Of a stretch of 64,000 nucleotides of DNA, positions 1 through 12,251 are shown piece by piece (the first letter of the stretch is position 1; each line of letters opens with the position of its first letter). A program made the translations under genes and the position numbers. The DNA is from Schistosoma mansoni (taxonomy: Eukaryota > Platyhelminthes > Trematoda > Strigeidida > Schistosomatidae). Under the pieces are notes generated by a model. That model was not told the origin of the DNA. It saw only the letters and a list, made by a program, of their open reading frames with translations, and ran no database searches. The stretch covers positions 248,001 through 312,000 of the forward strand of contig NW_017386039.1 in NCBI RefSeq assembly GCF_000237925.1. The letters run 5' to 3'.

Positions 1-2410
1 TAACCTCAGCAAGCTGCTTGATTCGATATGGCTCACTATACACACTCATGAACGTAAAATACTAATCGGACGTATGTATCGAGCTCCTAACACCACTATA
101 GGTGAGTCATTTGCTAGGGCTGCCTTCCTTGATTTCGCCCGTAAAATTATTTGTGGTGATTCCAACATTCCCACCACCAGCTAGAGGACACATTGGCTCA
201 TTGTGCTTTGAAAGCACACCTTCCTACACGAAACCAAAAAGGTCTTGACTTGATGTTCTGTCACAATGCCACACCAAAATCTGTGATGGTTTTGGAAAGG
301 TTCCAAACAGCGATCATAAAATAGTCCTCTGCACACTGTCGACTCTTGCCAGGTGCAAAACATTAAGGACAATAAATACCCGCTTACAATATAGAGACAA
401 TGAAACACTGACTGGGAAAACTCTCAATTTCTAATAAAGCACTCTGTCTGCAGCAGTTTCTTTAGACTTGATAAACTCTTAGAAACATTGGAAATAATCA
501 ATACTACCACCAAATCTACACTAGACACTACTATCCCCTTTAAAATTGCTCACAAAATAATTACTCTCTGTGTCAACCAAAAGACTAGGTTTACGCTGCG
601 AAAACTAAAAAGGATGTATCGTATATCAAAAGGCTTCAGTGCTCTGAACTAAATATATTCTGTACTTGAACGAATGCAACTTCAACACAACAAAGTCGGA
701 CAGACAAAGGAACGTGCTGCGCTCAATACTGCATCTAAAGACCGAAATTTATGTCTTCCCCTTGTAAAACACATAGGGAAGAACCCAGATAACAACATTC
801 ACTCCATAATGCACGATGCTATGATGTATTATGGCCAAACTGTCATATGTGAACTCTTAAGTGAATGGTTTTCCCACAATGGTAATACATTCAATGCGCC
901 AGATATTAATGTCAAGTGCACCAGCAAGAGTTATCTTAGTATCATTAACTTTGGTCTTCGTGATATACACATCGCTATCGAAACCTTCAGGCCGAATGCG
1001 ACTTCTGGAGCCCATGACATCTCGACAATCCTCTATAAAATCTCAGGACCCGACATACAAGCGCTATTACTCAAAGTATTCACATTATCTTTAGAGGCAG
1101 GTACATATCCCGAAACCTGGAAGGTAACGTATGTTGTCCCCAAACACAAATCAGGACACGGAAACCTGGCCAGAAACTACAGACCTATAAATATTATGCA
1201 TAACGGAAAAGTCGATATAAAATCAACTATCTGATCACCTACTTAGGGAAGATCTTTTAGACCCGTCACAACACGGCTTCATTAGAACAAGGCCCTGCAG
1301 TACATGCCTGACAGACATCTTTGCCGAGGTTACTCGCACACGTGACCAAAAGGAAGTAGTGATGATACTGTATTTCGAAACTAAGAAAGCTTCCTGTAAG
1401 ATAACATATAACCTCCTAATCAACAGACTCCAGTCAGTTGGAATTACAAAACCCATATAGCAATGGACGGTCTATTCTCTCGGACAGATACCAAATAACT
1501 AAAATTAACTCTACAACATCTACACTGCGACCAATAACCAGAAGTGTTGTGAAGAGTAGTGGATTGGGTCTATTGCTTTTTACAATCTACATCAACAATA
1601 TGTGCAGGTGCTTTAACACACGTAAGACCTAACTATACGCTGATGGCTGGAAAATCTTCTATAAAAATAATTTATACAATGTACGTAGTACTGTGCATGC
1701 AAACCAACAGGAACTAAACAAAGAAGACAACTGATGAAATGGCTGGAATTTAGAGCTCGACACAGAGAAATGCGGCCGACTATGCATTGGAGGCATGTCT
1801 CTTAAAACTAAAGCTTATCAAGAGCGTACGGCCAATACTCAAATCAGTAACTGACCTTGGGGTACATTACTCACACAGTCCAAACTTCTCGGAACATATC
1901 CGCGCCAAAGTATCTAAAATGAGGAAATCGCTCGTCTTCATTCTTCGTAACTTCCTTCAAAATGAGTCTAAATTCATTGCTTTCAAGATATTTGTGGGGC
2001 CTATCGTTGAATACCGCTCGTTCCTATTTTTCAACTTACGTTTATCCGATATACTGAGGGTGGTGGGAATAGGATTGGGTTTTACGTGCAAAGTATTAAA
2101 AACCGACTTACTTATCGACTTCGGATCCCGATGTTATATCTTGGGACTTGAAACCTTTTGGAAAAGAAGTCTTAAGTCCAATTTCAATCTGTATTTCAAA
2201 CTGCTCATAAACCTTAATTACTCCTCTTGCGATATAGTTCTTGCCCGAGACTTACATGTACACGACGTACGAGCTACCAGTCAAACACACATTTCATTGG
2301 TGCATTTGATAGACAATAAAGCTATTATGAAGATAGGAGATTTCAGAAAGTTCGCCATATCCTTGTACATTGTTTCAGACAAGCTGCCAGTTTTGATCTG
2401 TTATGTGTAA
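1..2410 (+). mobile_element. CR1/Jockey-group LINE remnant, cut by left window edge
   Basis: Degraded non-LTR retrotransposon read in pieces on the plus strand. Positions 1-175 give the end of an APE-type endonuclease, with GDSNIP (154-171) where the family has GDFN. Positions 674-1234 are an open stretch of early reverse transcriptase: NATSGAHDI, WKVTYVVPKHKSG and NYRPINI are the usual fingers-domain blocks. Around 1260-1275 the QHGF motif follows in another frame, near 1570-1610 a block like GPLLFTIYIN, and at 1632-1646 the catalytic YADD is YADG. The C-terminal part (1787-2410) has the DLGV motif. Stops and frame changes lie between these parts, so the element is dead. The clade call rests on RT block spacing and DLGV, which are typical of CR1-like elements; the exact family is not determined. 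Confidence 0.75.
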
Positions 2411-4050
2411 GCCCGAACGGAAGGAAAATACGTCAAAATAAGTACAAGTTAATAAATGCATTATCAACTGTCATTCCATTATATTCATTAGACCTGTTGG
2501 AGTGTCAGAACCCAATTTGCAGTAGTTACATCAAAGCTCATCAACCACAGTCCCAAGTTCATATAGGCAATTCGGAGACCGCGTTTCTGCCTAATGGTTG
2601 TGATGAGCTACAGACAATGTTGTTATGAATACTTAGGCGCATGATTTGCTCAGTTTCGGTATCTGCTTAACCTTAGTTGGATTCTATTTAGTTCTGATTT
2701 ATGTTTTCTTCATCTTTTGATTTTGTTTTCGCTTTTGACATTTGCATGCAGAATCTTTGCTATTTATGCATAGTTTAAGTTGTCGGTATATGATTCTAGT
2801 GTTGAAGTCAGTTCCTTGAGTTACTAAATATCGAGATTTCCACTGTTCTCACAAGTTATTTACTGAAAGGGTGTAAAATATTCTCAGTGTTAATCGTGGT
2901 TTGAAACCTGGATACTTGCTGTGGTTGGATCGAACATTGGATTCAAATCTGTTCTCCAAAATGATGCGTAAAAATTTGTAAGTATTTCTCTTACAATTCA
3001 ATTCTCAATTTTTCAATGAACACTATGTCCTAAATAACTCTAGTTTCATGATCGTATTTGTACACAAATAAGATGTATGACTTTGAAGTGCTCAGAAGAG
3101 AGACTTATCGTAATAAATTCATCAACGAGTTCATCACAGTTTTTCGGTGAGATTATGTTTAAAAAGGAATTGAGCCATATGAAAAGCTTGTTTTCGTTGG
3201 TCCATACGTTATACTTCACAAGTATCATTACATATCTTGCAATCAAAACTTTACTGATCATTGGGTAAGCAACCAGTGGACGTTAAATGAATTTAAACTG
3301 ACACTGATAATACTTCTATGTACTAGAAGACAAGAATCTGCAAGTCCCTATCATTCCCACAGACGTCAATGATACAAATCCTTGCAAATATTACGTTAAA
3401 CAGCAAATTTGGAGTTTGGCTAGATTGATTGAAAATGTGATATAAGATAGTGCCCAAGTGCAGGCGAATCAGGAATAACCTTTTTTGAAAAAACGTACTT
3501 ATTCAAACACTGACAACCTACATCTTTCGTGCGTTCTTGTCCACAAAGTACGTCAGTTTATTTAAAAAAGTAAAAGAAACCTGGAAATATTGTGACAGGA
3601 ATACAGTCGCATTGGTTAGTTTGCGACATAAACATGAAATGTGATGTGATACTTATCATATGATCAAACTAATCCTCCAGTCATGTCAATAATGGTGAAA
3701 AATGCGTTTGAAAATAGTAGTATCCCTACACATGTGTTGATGTGGTTCAACTATCGAGCTAGAATGAACAATTCTGATCTTTGCATGATGTACATATCAT
3801 CAAGCTTAAATTTTCATTTTGTCAGTATAAAATTGATAGAACGCGTACAGGTTATAAAGCTTGTACGTATATCATATGGATCTAACTTTCTTCTAGCATA
3901 AAACTGGGTTCAAGTGCCTGTTGCACATAGGACGACATGTAGGTGTAGATCCCAATTTTTGTACTAAACACAGTCAATATCAGTGGTCCTAAAATGTCAC
4001 TTTTAACTAAGGTGTTCACATGAAACAATTAAACAGCTGTTGATTGAAAT
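2411..4050. other. No gene recognised
   Basis: AT-rich sequence with only short open stretches on both strands (for example 3046-3261 and 3683-3901). None has a recognisable domain or convincing splice sites. Probably intergenic DNA or very old repeat. Confidence 0.5.
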
Positions 4051-5480
4051 ACTGACTGTGAAAATGAGGAGATACAAGTTGGCAGTAATTGGAATCAGCG
4101 AAACTGTTGTACTCCGGTCACGAAGAGTAAAACGATCCACACACTCAGGAGGTTGCTGTAATGCTGTCCAGAAAAGCACGAAATACACTTCTAGGATGGG
4201 AATCTCATGGATTCAGAATTATCAAGGCATCATTCAAAACAAGGAAGGAAGGGATCACAGTGAATGTTATACAGTGTTATGCACACACCAATGATAGCAA
4301 CAACGACGATAAAGACCAGTTCTACTCGAGGCTGCAATCAGTCATAGCTAAGTGCTCAAGAATGGGCCTCACCATCCTGATGAGAGATCTAAATGCCAAT
4401 GTCGGAGTGGACAACACAGGATATGAAGATGTAACTGGACGACATGGACTGAGAGAGAGAAATGAAAATGGGGAGAGATTTGGAAATCTATGTGCATTCA
4501 ACAAATCGGTTATAGTCGGCACAATATTCTGACACAAGCACATACACAAAGCTACATGGATCTCACCGGACCACGCTACAAAGAATCAGATAGATCATAT
4601 TTGTATCAACAAAAAATTCCGAAGGACAATAGAAGATGTGAGAACCAGGAGAGGAGCTGACATAGCTTCAGATCACCACCTGGTTGTGGCCAAGATGAGA
4701 CCGAAGCTGGAGAAACACTGGACAACTGGGGGAACAGCATTACAAAGGTTCAGTGCAGCCTTCCTTCGAGATACTAACAAGCCCAACGAATTCGAGATAA
4801 CTCTCGACAACAGGTTTCAAGCTCTACAGGATCTACTGAAAGAACAAGAAACTACGATGGAGGACAACCGGAAAGGAATAAAAGAAGCACTAACTTCAAC
4901 GTGTCAGGAGGTTCTTGGTCCTAAGAAGCATCATCATGAGGAATGGATCTCTATGGGAACCCTGGACAAGATTCAAGAAAGAAAGAGCAAGAAAATAGCA
5001 ATTAACAACAGTCGAACACATGCAGAGAAAGTCAAAGCACAAGCAGACTACGCAGATGCAAAAAAGGAAATGAAGAAAAGCAATAAAGCCGACAAGCAGA
5101 AATACATGAGTGAACTAGCAAAGATGGCGGAAAAAGCTGTAAGAGAAGGGAATATGAAACAACCATATGATAGAACGAAGAAACCAGCAGGGAGATATAG
5201 TAAACCGGAGAGACCAGTCAAGGACATAAAAGGAAAGACAATCACGGAGACTCAAGAACAGTGGAAAAGATGGGAAAAATACTCCGAGGAACTGCTGAAT
5301 AGGCCAGTTCCATTGAATCCACCGGAGATCGAAGCGGTACGCACTGACTGTCCTACAAATGTCACCCAACCAACGACCGAGGATGTCAAGATTGTCACTA
5401 GACAAATCAAGAATGAGAAAGTGGCAGGACCTGACAATACACCAGCTGAAGCACTGAGGTCATACATTGAAGTAACTGCA
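4051..5480 (+). mobile_element. RTE-clade LINE (family A), endonuclease to RT start
   Basis: Part of an RTE-type LINE encoding endonuclease plus the first part of RT. One frame is open from 4161 to 5516 except for a single TGA at 4530-4532, just after the block RDLNANVGVDNTGYEDV (GDLNA in active relatives). The endonuclease continues with TWISPDH, NQIDHICINKKFRRT and the catalytic SDHHLVV. A lysine-rich linker follows, then RT fingers VAGPDNTPAEAL near 5428-5460, where similarity stops: the element is truncated before the RT palm. The first about 110 bases (4051-4160) read in a different frame, so there is also one frameshift. Because damage is light for its length, this is a moderately young copy. 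Other pieces of the same family lie at 21283-22175, 35485-35760, 36960-37728, 50441-50520 and 54700-54950. Confidence 0.85.
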
Positions 5481-5845
5481 AACATCTCGTTTACCGGTCA
5501 TACTTTACTTCAGTAAATAATTTTGACGGACACCTACCAGTTAATACATACATATTGTGGACGTCGTTTACTACATATCTTATACAAGGCCTCAGCAATT
5601 GACATTGACGCATCTTTATCTTTGAATTATACTATTCGAAATATAGGTATTCCACTGTTCGGTACTCTCTAACTTTACAACTGAACGCCTTATATTTTAC
5701 ATACGTTATATACTCATAGTCTCTGATCCTTATATCAACCCTGTTAATACGTAATGATAACGATACTCAGATATTATAAATTAGTTAGACATGATCTTCA
5801 CTTACCCAGTTTCAAATTATTGCAAGTAACTCTGGTTGAAGAAAA
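5481..5845. other. No gene recognised
   Basis: Short AT-rich spacer between two LINE remnants. No supported feature seen. Confidence 0.5.
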
Positions 5846-8250
5846 ATGTCAATATGTTTCAAGCAAACTAAATATTCAAAGTCTGTAACCCCTATGACTG
5901 ATGACTCGGTATCTGAGAACGATAAACCTTTGTCATCTGAACCTTATGCGTCCGATCCACAAATAACACTGCCACTATCTGATTCCCTATGTAACAACCC
6001 CTCTATCTCTTCGTCCAGTATGCCAGCGGTAAGACTAATTGACATAAAAGGCACAATACCCACTTGCATCGAAAAGTCAACACGATCCACCAGACGGCAT
6101 GCTTTACTAAGGCCTTAATCCGTCAGTTGCAAAACTTTCTAGACGAAATTAACGGTCGACTTAACCAATTAGCACAATTCACACACATATATGGTATCAA
6201 TACTGTTAAAAATCCTTAACAACTCAGCAAAGCCGAGTGTATTTTTGAGTTTGTGACTGGAGAAGTGACGAAAAGAGTGAAGTCTTCCCACCGTGCAGTC
6301 GCATATAATCTCCCTGATCTCACACACCCAGATAAGTTAAGGGATATTTGCCTTAGAGCATGCAGTATGCTGAATGTCAACTGCCAAGCCATCCGCCTTA
6401 GAAAAACGTCGAATAGATTGACTCGCCCTCTCCCGTTTAAGTTTAGCTGTTGTAACGATGCTTAACAATTTATTGATTCAAGAAAAAATATTAGTTCAAT
6501 AATTCCATACAAGAGCATAAAAGTTACTTCTGACCTGACGCCCTGTCAATGTCGTGTAAGAAGACAAGAAGTGATAGAATCGTATGATAGTGCTAAGGTA
6601 AACAACTAGCTTAGGACAGCTTGCAACACAGTGAATAATATAAAGCACATGAACAATAAGCATGATGTCATTCCACAAACGGCAGGTAAATCCGTAGATC
6701 TAGATGAGTCTGCAGATCATAAACCTTTGGATAAGAAACGGATTCCAACTGTCACCAAAAAGCATTATGACATCCCTGATCCCGGATGTTCGCGATCAGT
6801 AAAGTACTAAAGTGTGAGCCGTGTGACGACCCACATCCAACTAAACATATTCACTTGAAAATTAATCCCCCCAAAGATACTCTACAAGATTACTCGAATG
6901 AACCTTAATTCATCTCACGGAGGTAACGAAACTCTTCAGCTCTGACAAAAAAAGTTTGGGGAGTCAAAGTTCACGATACCGAGTAGGGAAACACGTAAGA
7001 TTGAGATCAACTGTTCTGTGGGTATTCCAACAACAGTGAATAGGTCCTACCCGCCGATCTAATGTAACTTTCCATCAACACCTGAGTTGCAAAACGGGCA
7101 ATAGGATTGAGCGTAACAAATCTTACACGCACACTAACAAAAACTATCAGAGTACTGATCACTCAAATCACTCTCTACAGCCTAAAACCATTTATGAGCG
7201 TGGTAATTATAAGTTCCTCACCCCACACCCTATCTACATTCCCCAGGATCGCAATTGTAAATGCTCTCAAGAATGAAACTTTCTACAACCTTCAGTACCA
7301 ACCCACGACATAAAAGCGGCTTCCATGTATAATAACAGTCGTAACTACGTCCAGTTACGTGCATTAACCTCCTTCATGCTCATACTAATGTAAACAGCTA
7401 TAACAGAGGCTAAGAGCTTAACCATCAAAACTGTTTTGCAAATAACAATACGCTTTACTGTCAAACTGTACCAGATTTTTTGGAATACGGCCCCTAGTGA
7501 CACCTCCGTTGAAAAATGTTGCCCAAATCACTTCAAACCACGTGCGGAACAAAAACTCGCTTCCCCCGTACAGTTCCCACCAGAGAGTACTTCCACCCTT
7601 TACTCCTGTGTAAACTCCCCAGGCAACTTCACTAGCTCATTTGATACATCACCCACTAACTCTAGCTACGAAAATACAGAGCAATTGAAAAACATTCAAC
7701 CCCTAACTTCAAACCCATATCACACCCGCGAGGGCTATGACAATTTTAGTCGAGATACACTCACTCATTTTAACTTTGCACGCCATTTTGTTTGATATGT
7801 GTCTTATCAACGCTAGGTCGGTCTGCAATAAAAAGACGGATTTAGCCCTGTTTGTATCTATATATCAACCATCGTTTATAATAATATCTGAAGCATGGAC
7901 TGACAGTAATATTTCGGACCTAAGTATATCTCTTGATAACTATTTCCTATATAGAAGTGATGGATTGAAAGGACGAGGCGGAGGATGCTTAATTTACGCT
8001 CACTGTAGCTTAAACTTACTATTATGTGAGGCGCCCGAACTAAACAAACTGAAGGGTTCGGCGTGGTTTGATTTAAAGCCATCAAATTCCATTACCTTAA
8101 TGTTAGGCTGTGTCTACCGTCAACCTAACACACCAATAAGTGAAATAGCAGTATTATCAGAGGTATCTACATGAGCAACATCCCTCCCATTAACAGGCAA
8201 GCTCATTTGTAGTGAATTCAATGCGTCTAATATTTCTTGGTTTCCAGTGA
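5846..8250 (+). mobile_element. CR1-like LINE, ORF1 region and endonuclease (left part)
   Basis: Plus-strand CR1-like LINE. 5846-6118 is a Ser/Pro-rich open stretch, probably the start of ORF1. 6253-6465 reads HRAVAYNLPD and RACSMLNVNCQAIRLRK, resembling the RNA-binding ORF1 block of trematode CR1 elements. The next 1.3 kb is broken. 7737-8250 gives a well preserved APE endonuclease: CLINARSVCNKKTDL, ISEAWTDS, GRGGGCLIYA and GCVYRQPNT. After one TGA at 8172-8174 the same frame goes on to CSEFNASNISW, the GDFNAPxIxW motif, up to 8250. There the sequence switches abruptly to the minus-strand RTE element. The RT start of what appears to be the same CR1 element is found at 11930-12251. Confidence 0.75.
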
Positions 8251-9277
8251 AAGCTCTGATGCCACGTTTTGGTTTGGCCGCCCCTAACTTTCTTCCAACC
8301 ATCCCCAAAACTAGTCAGCATTGCGCGTCGTGGTAATCGGTGTTCAGGCACACGTAACACGTGGCCCAACCATCTCAGTCGATGAAGATTCATCACCTCA
8401 TCAACTGATTTACCATCATTCCCTAATACCCTGTGTCTAACCTCACTATTACTGACCCGGTGATCCCAGCAGATGCAAGCAATATTTCTAAGGCATCTGT
8501 GGTCAAATACTAGTAGCTTATGAGTACCTTCTACTCTTAATGGCCACTTCGCAGCATTAAAGTAGAACAGAACGAACTGCTGTGCAGCATACTCGTCTCT
8601 TAATTGATAGACAGATGTCTCGCCTTCACCATAGGTGACGTAGGTTGGCAAAAACCAAACGAGCATTTTAAATCTGTGCAGAGAGTTCGTCAGACACAAA
8701 TACATCAGGACTGATCAGACTTCCAAGATAAGTGAAGTTGTCGACTCATTCTTTTACTTCACTCCCTACCCTTATTTCCGATGATGACGCGGGCCAATTC
8801 TGGAGCAACAATTTGCATAAAGAGGGAGAAAAACTCACTCCAAACATCCTGGCATTGCTGCCCAGTGCTACCAAAAGACTGCATTATATCAGCGTCTTCA
8901 CCAGGCAGGACTATGTCATCTGGACCTCCTGAACAGAGATCAATTCCCGAAAATTCAGTCGACGAGAGTGTTATTTCCAGCCGTAGGTCTATTATGAAGT
9001 TAAACAAAATTGGGGATAGTGGACAGATTTAACGGACACCACTCGAGGTTGTAAAATCAGATGACAGTTCTCCATAAGCTATCGCTCGACTGTTAGTTTT
9101 TGAGTAAAGAGCCCCCACAAGGTTTATATACTTCTGAGGTACACCTTTCAATGGCAGACACTGTCACAGAGCCTCTCGGTCTACAGAGTCGAATGTTGCT
9201 TATAAGTCAAGAAAGAACATCACTGTATCACGCCGATTAGCATGCCTGTGTTCTTAAACCTAAAGAATAGTGAATAT

Positions 9278-9650
9278 GTGGGGCGACCAAAACAAAACGT
9301 GGCATCAGAGCTTGAAGTCCCTAACTTTTAGTCTAAGCCATGTTGGTAGATGCAGACTACTTGGTTGGGGTCCGCGCGACCATCGTAACCAATGGTTGGA
9401 GACTCTGTATGACATGGCTCAGAATCGATCACAATCGCGTATACGCTCTCTGTCTTCCTTTAAACTATGAGACTAAAATTGTTTCATATCTGCCTTCCTG
9501 TACTATATCCTTATATACAACCTTTCTTTTATATATTACCACCATTAAATTAACTACTTCCATGAATTCGGTGTTCATCTTGTTGTGCTAATGAGTTATG
9601 GCAACTTGAACCGATGCATAAATATGCCTGACCCTAGGTTGTAGCTGACT
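9278..9650 (+). mobile_element. Inverted LINE 3' end nested in RTE copy 1
   Basis: Inside the minus-strand RTE element lies a plus-strand piece of the same family: the end of the protein (NKTWHQSLKSLTFSLSHVG, then LLGWGPRDHRNQW) followed by 3' UTR up to a CTGACTGACTA-like tail. It interrupts the RT between the AGFRP and DSVDRE regions of the minus-strand frame. The same nested piece sits at the same place in copy 2 (47708-48080), so it predates the separation of the two copies. Confidence 0.8.
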
Positions 9651-10246
9651 GACTATGTGGTCGATACAGACTTAACCAGGTCTGAAGCCAGCCCGGTTTT
9701 CTCGCGTTTGAAGTTTACGAGTCTTAGTTATGCGCCCGATAATTATTGAGGCTAGTATTTTAGATGCTATATTAGTCATCTTAATACTTCTATGGTTATC
9801 ACAGGATGATTTTGACCCGTTCTTATATAATGGGACAATCACCGATGTAACCAGTCCGATGGGATTGCGTCCAACTCCCAGATTTTAGCTAAAATATTAG
9901 TCAACCTAATCGCTAAAATTAGACCACCATATTTAAAGACATCTGGACCAGCTGCCCATCCTCATTTCAGATTAGCTATAGCTTTTTGAACTTTAGCCAG
10001 AGTCGGGGGCCTACTTCAATGCTCTATTCAGGCTGTTTTGAAATGGTGGGTAGCTTTAGGGCAGTTGAACTGCTCCTTAAAGTATTCCGCCCATCGTTCT
10101 AAACGTCTGGGCTGAGAGCAGATAAGAGTTTCGTCTTTTTTGGCGATTGTTTCACACTTGAATTCTAAATTCCGGTTAACGTAGATCTTTTTGCTTTCGC
10201 TCTTCGTCGTGTTCAGAGCCTAATTAGATGAGTTTACGAGAATCCA

Positions 10247-11116
10247 TCAGTGCAATGGACTAATAAGAAATCCATTGGTCTTTGTAACCCTTTGGTTTAA
10301 ATTACTAATAGATGTTACTGCTGTTTCCACAGCTGTTCGTATATCTTTCCAAGAAGCATCTGGGCCGGTCTCGTTTACAGAACTGCCCAAATGTGAATTC
10401 AGTTGTTCCTGGGAATTACTTTTGGCTTTCTCGTCCTCCAGTACAATTCTAATGGGTCTTCTTAGTGTAGATTTCCTGCGTCCAGTGAGGCTCAAACAAA
10501 TGCGTCCTCGTATTAAAGCATGATCAGAGTCTAAACATGTATTCCAATACGAGCGACAATCTTCTATAGAGTCTCTCCAACGATGACTGATGACAATATG
10601 GTCTATTTGAGTCCATCGTTTGTTTGGTGCAGGTGGTCGCCATGTTAGAAGATGTCTCTCCTTATGCTTAAAATTAGTGCTTGCTAAAAATAAACGATTG
10701 TCTGAGCATAGTTGTAACAGGCGATTACCATTATTTGTTCGCTGAGTCAGAATACTAAAATACCCACCTAAATGTCTTTCTGTTTGGTTTAAGCTGCCTA
10801 ATTGGGCATTAAAGTCACCTGCTACGAGTACTACGTCTAAGCGTTTAGCTTGATGAATAAGTTCAGAAAGCTTTCTGTAAAAGTCATCTTTCACTTCATC
10901 CGTACTGCAGTCAGTGAGAGCGTAGTCAGAAACGACCAAAAGACAACGACATGTGTCCTTATCGTTCTGAGTTCTTACGGAACCGTATAGCCGAACAGCA
11001 CATAGGCGACCGTCAACGGGGATCCACTCTAATAGTGCTTGTTCTGCTATCGTACTAAGTGCTATTGCGTACATGTGCAAGTCCACGAGAGCTAGCCATA
11101 GGGTTGCCAGATACAC
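10247..11116 (-). pseudogene. APE-type endonuclease domain of RTE LINE copy 1
   Basis: Open frame of 289 codons within the rearranged RTE element. It holds the catalytic motifs of LINE APE endonucleases: VVLVAGDFNAQLG, then TWRPPAPNKRWTQIDHIVIS, and the terminal LDSDHALI. In active RTE elements this domain nicks target DNA for reverse transcription. The first part of the domain lies upstream at about 11340-11220 in another frame, so this is a fragment of a broken polyprotein and not a host gene. The open frame at 48677-49546 matches it with one amino-acid difference seen, I/R near the start. Confidence 0.85.
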
Positions 11117-11929
11117 GAAGGGTGTATCTCGTCGACTCTCCGTTTTGACAAGGTGAGGTCAAGTGGACGATCACACTAGGACCCTGTGTGTGTTTGAGAG
11201 ACACACTAAACATCAATGGTACGATATTCTAGGGCCTTAGCCAGGAAGGCCTGTTGACCGATTTGGCACAGGTTGCGTACGTTGAAGGCTTCAATGTGTA
11301 GTTTGGAGTGCGGTTTCAGTAGACCTAGGACAGTGTTTCGCGCACTAGAATCGTTGGCCATGGTGACACTTAAGGAAGAATTCGAAAGAGGACGTTTAGA
11401 GTTGAAAGTCAAGGTAGGAGGAATGATAGGAATGGAAGAGGGAAAATTGATTGTGAATACAGTGATCTTGAGTGCTGTTAGAGGTGTGAGGGCGGTTATC
11501 ACTTTCCAGTTGCCTACACCGTGGAAGGGTTCTTCTTGAGGCGTCTGAAAAGGAAATTGGGTTGGGGTTGGTCATCGTGACCTGAAAGATTGATTGCAGT
11601 GCCCAAGGGACAACTGCTTGAGGTCGGTCACACATTACCTTTTTGTGAGTAATTTTCATTACCGCTCTTCAACTTACCTGTCTTGCATGGTAGAAGTTTG
11701 AGGATCGATTGTTCCAGCTAGTATAGTCCGATTGGTTCATCACGACAGGCAAGCCCGACCACCACGTCAAGGTAGCAGCAACGGTCGTGGTACCGGTCAG
11801 TACATGAAGACATCTTCAAAGACACTGTACTCGATTCCACGACTTGACTGAATTTCGCTCTTTGGTAACGATGATAGAAATACATGTCCGAACACAGACA
11901 GCAAGTACACAAAAACAGTCGAGCAGTAA

Positions 11930-12251
11930 AAACGCTCAGTCAAATTTAACAATAACCCCTCTGTACTCACCACACTCTTTCAAAATAAAGTTTAACGTTC
12001 TTAATTGAGAGGGAACATATTTATTTAAGACAAATGTATTCGAAGATCCCAAACGTGTTACGGAACTATTTTCTAAACGCCTTTGTCTCTCATTAACTGA
12101 TGAAAAAACACTAAATAATTCAGAACTAATCCCAGCACCTCCCTGTGAATTTACTAATTTAAACTTCAATCTACAAAATATCACTGAGGCAATTAGTACA
12201 TTGAGACACTCCTATACTGATGGACCAGATGGTATTCCGGCTACCGTCTAA
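11930..12251 (+). mobile_element. CR1-like LINE, start of reverse transcriptase (right part)
   Basis: Plus-strand frame giving TELFSKRLCLSLTDEKTL, then NLQNITEAISTLRHSYTDG and PDGIPATV, the linker and first RT block of CR1/Jockey elements. It probably belongs to the CR1 element of 5846-8250. About 750 bases that should join endonuclease and RT are absent, so the RTE segment between them replaced sequence and was not simply inserted. It ends at a minus-strand ORF1 fragment. Confidence 0.65.

Larger units (their letters stand above)
8251..11912 (-). mobile_element. Rearranged SR2/SjR2-like RTE LINE, copy 1
   Basis: An RTE-clade LINE on the minus strand, near-identical to 46681-50436 at a constant offset of 38,430 bases for about 2.9 kb. 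Order on the minus strand: 5' UTR (11912 to about 11510), endonuclease start (about 11340-11220, FNVRNLCQIGQQ), endonuclease body (11116-10247), RT fingers (about 10200-9660), an inserted inverted 3' end (9650-9278), RT palm (about 9250-8700) and the RTE C-terminal RLRWLGHVLR block (8705-8251). The RT is dead: YADD is lost because GGP runs directly into DDIVLPGEDAD near 8910-8935. At 8251 it stops inside the C-terminal domain, so the 3' UTR and tail are missing. Compared with copy 2 it lacks about 227 bases in the 5' UTR (junction near 11658). The family name is from memory of schistosome RTE elements. Confidence 0.85.

Noticed and set aside
8759-9032. Host genes at 8732-9032 and 47162-47462 on either strand
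   Set aside because: The minus-strand frame is RT palm sequence of the RTE LINE; plus-strand frames are its shadows.
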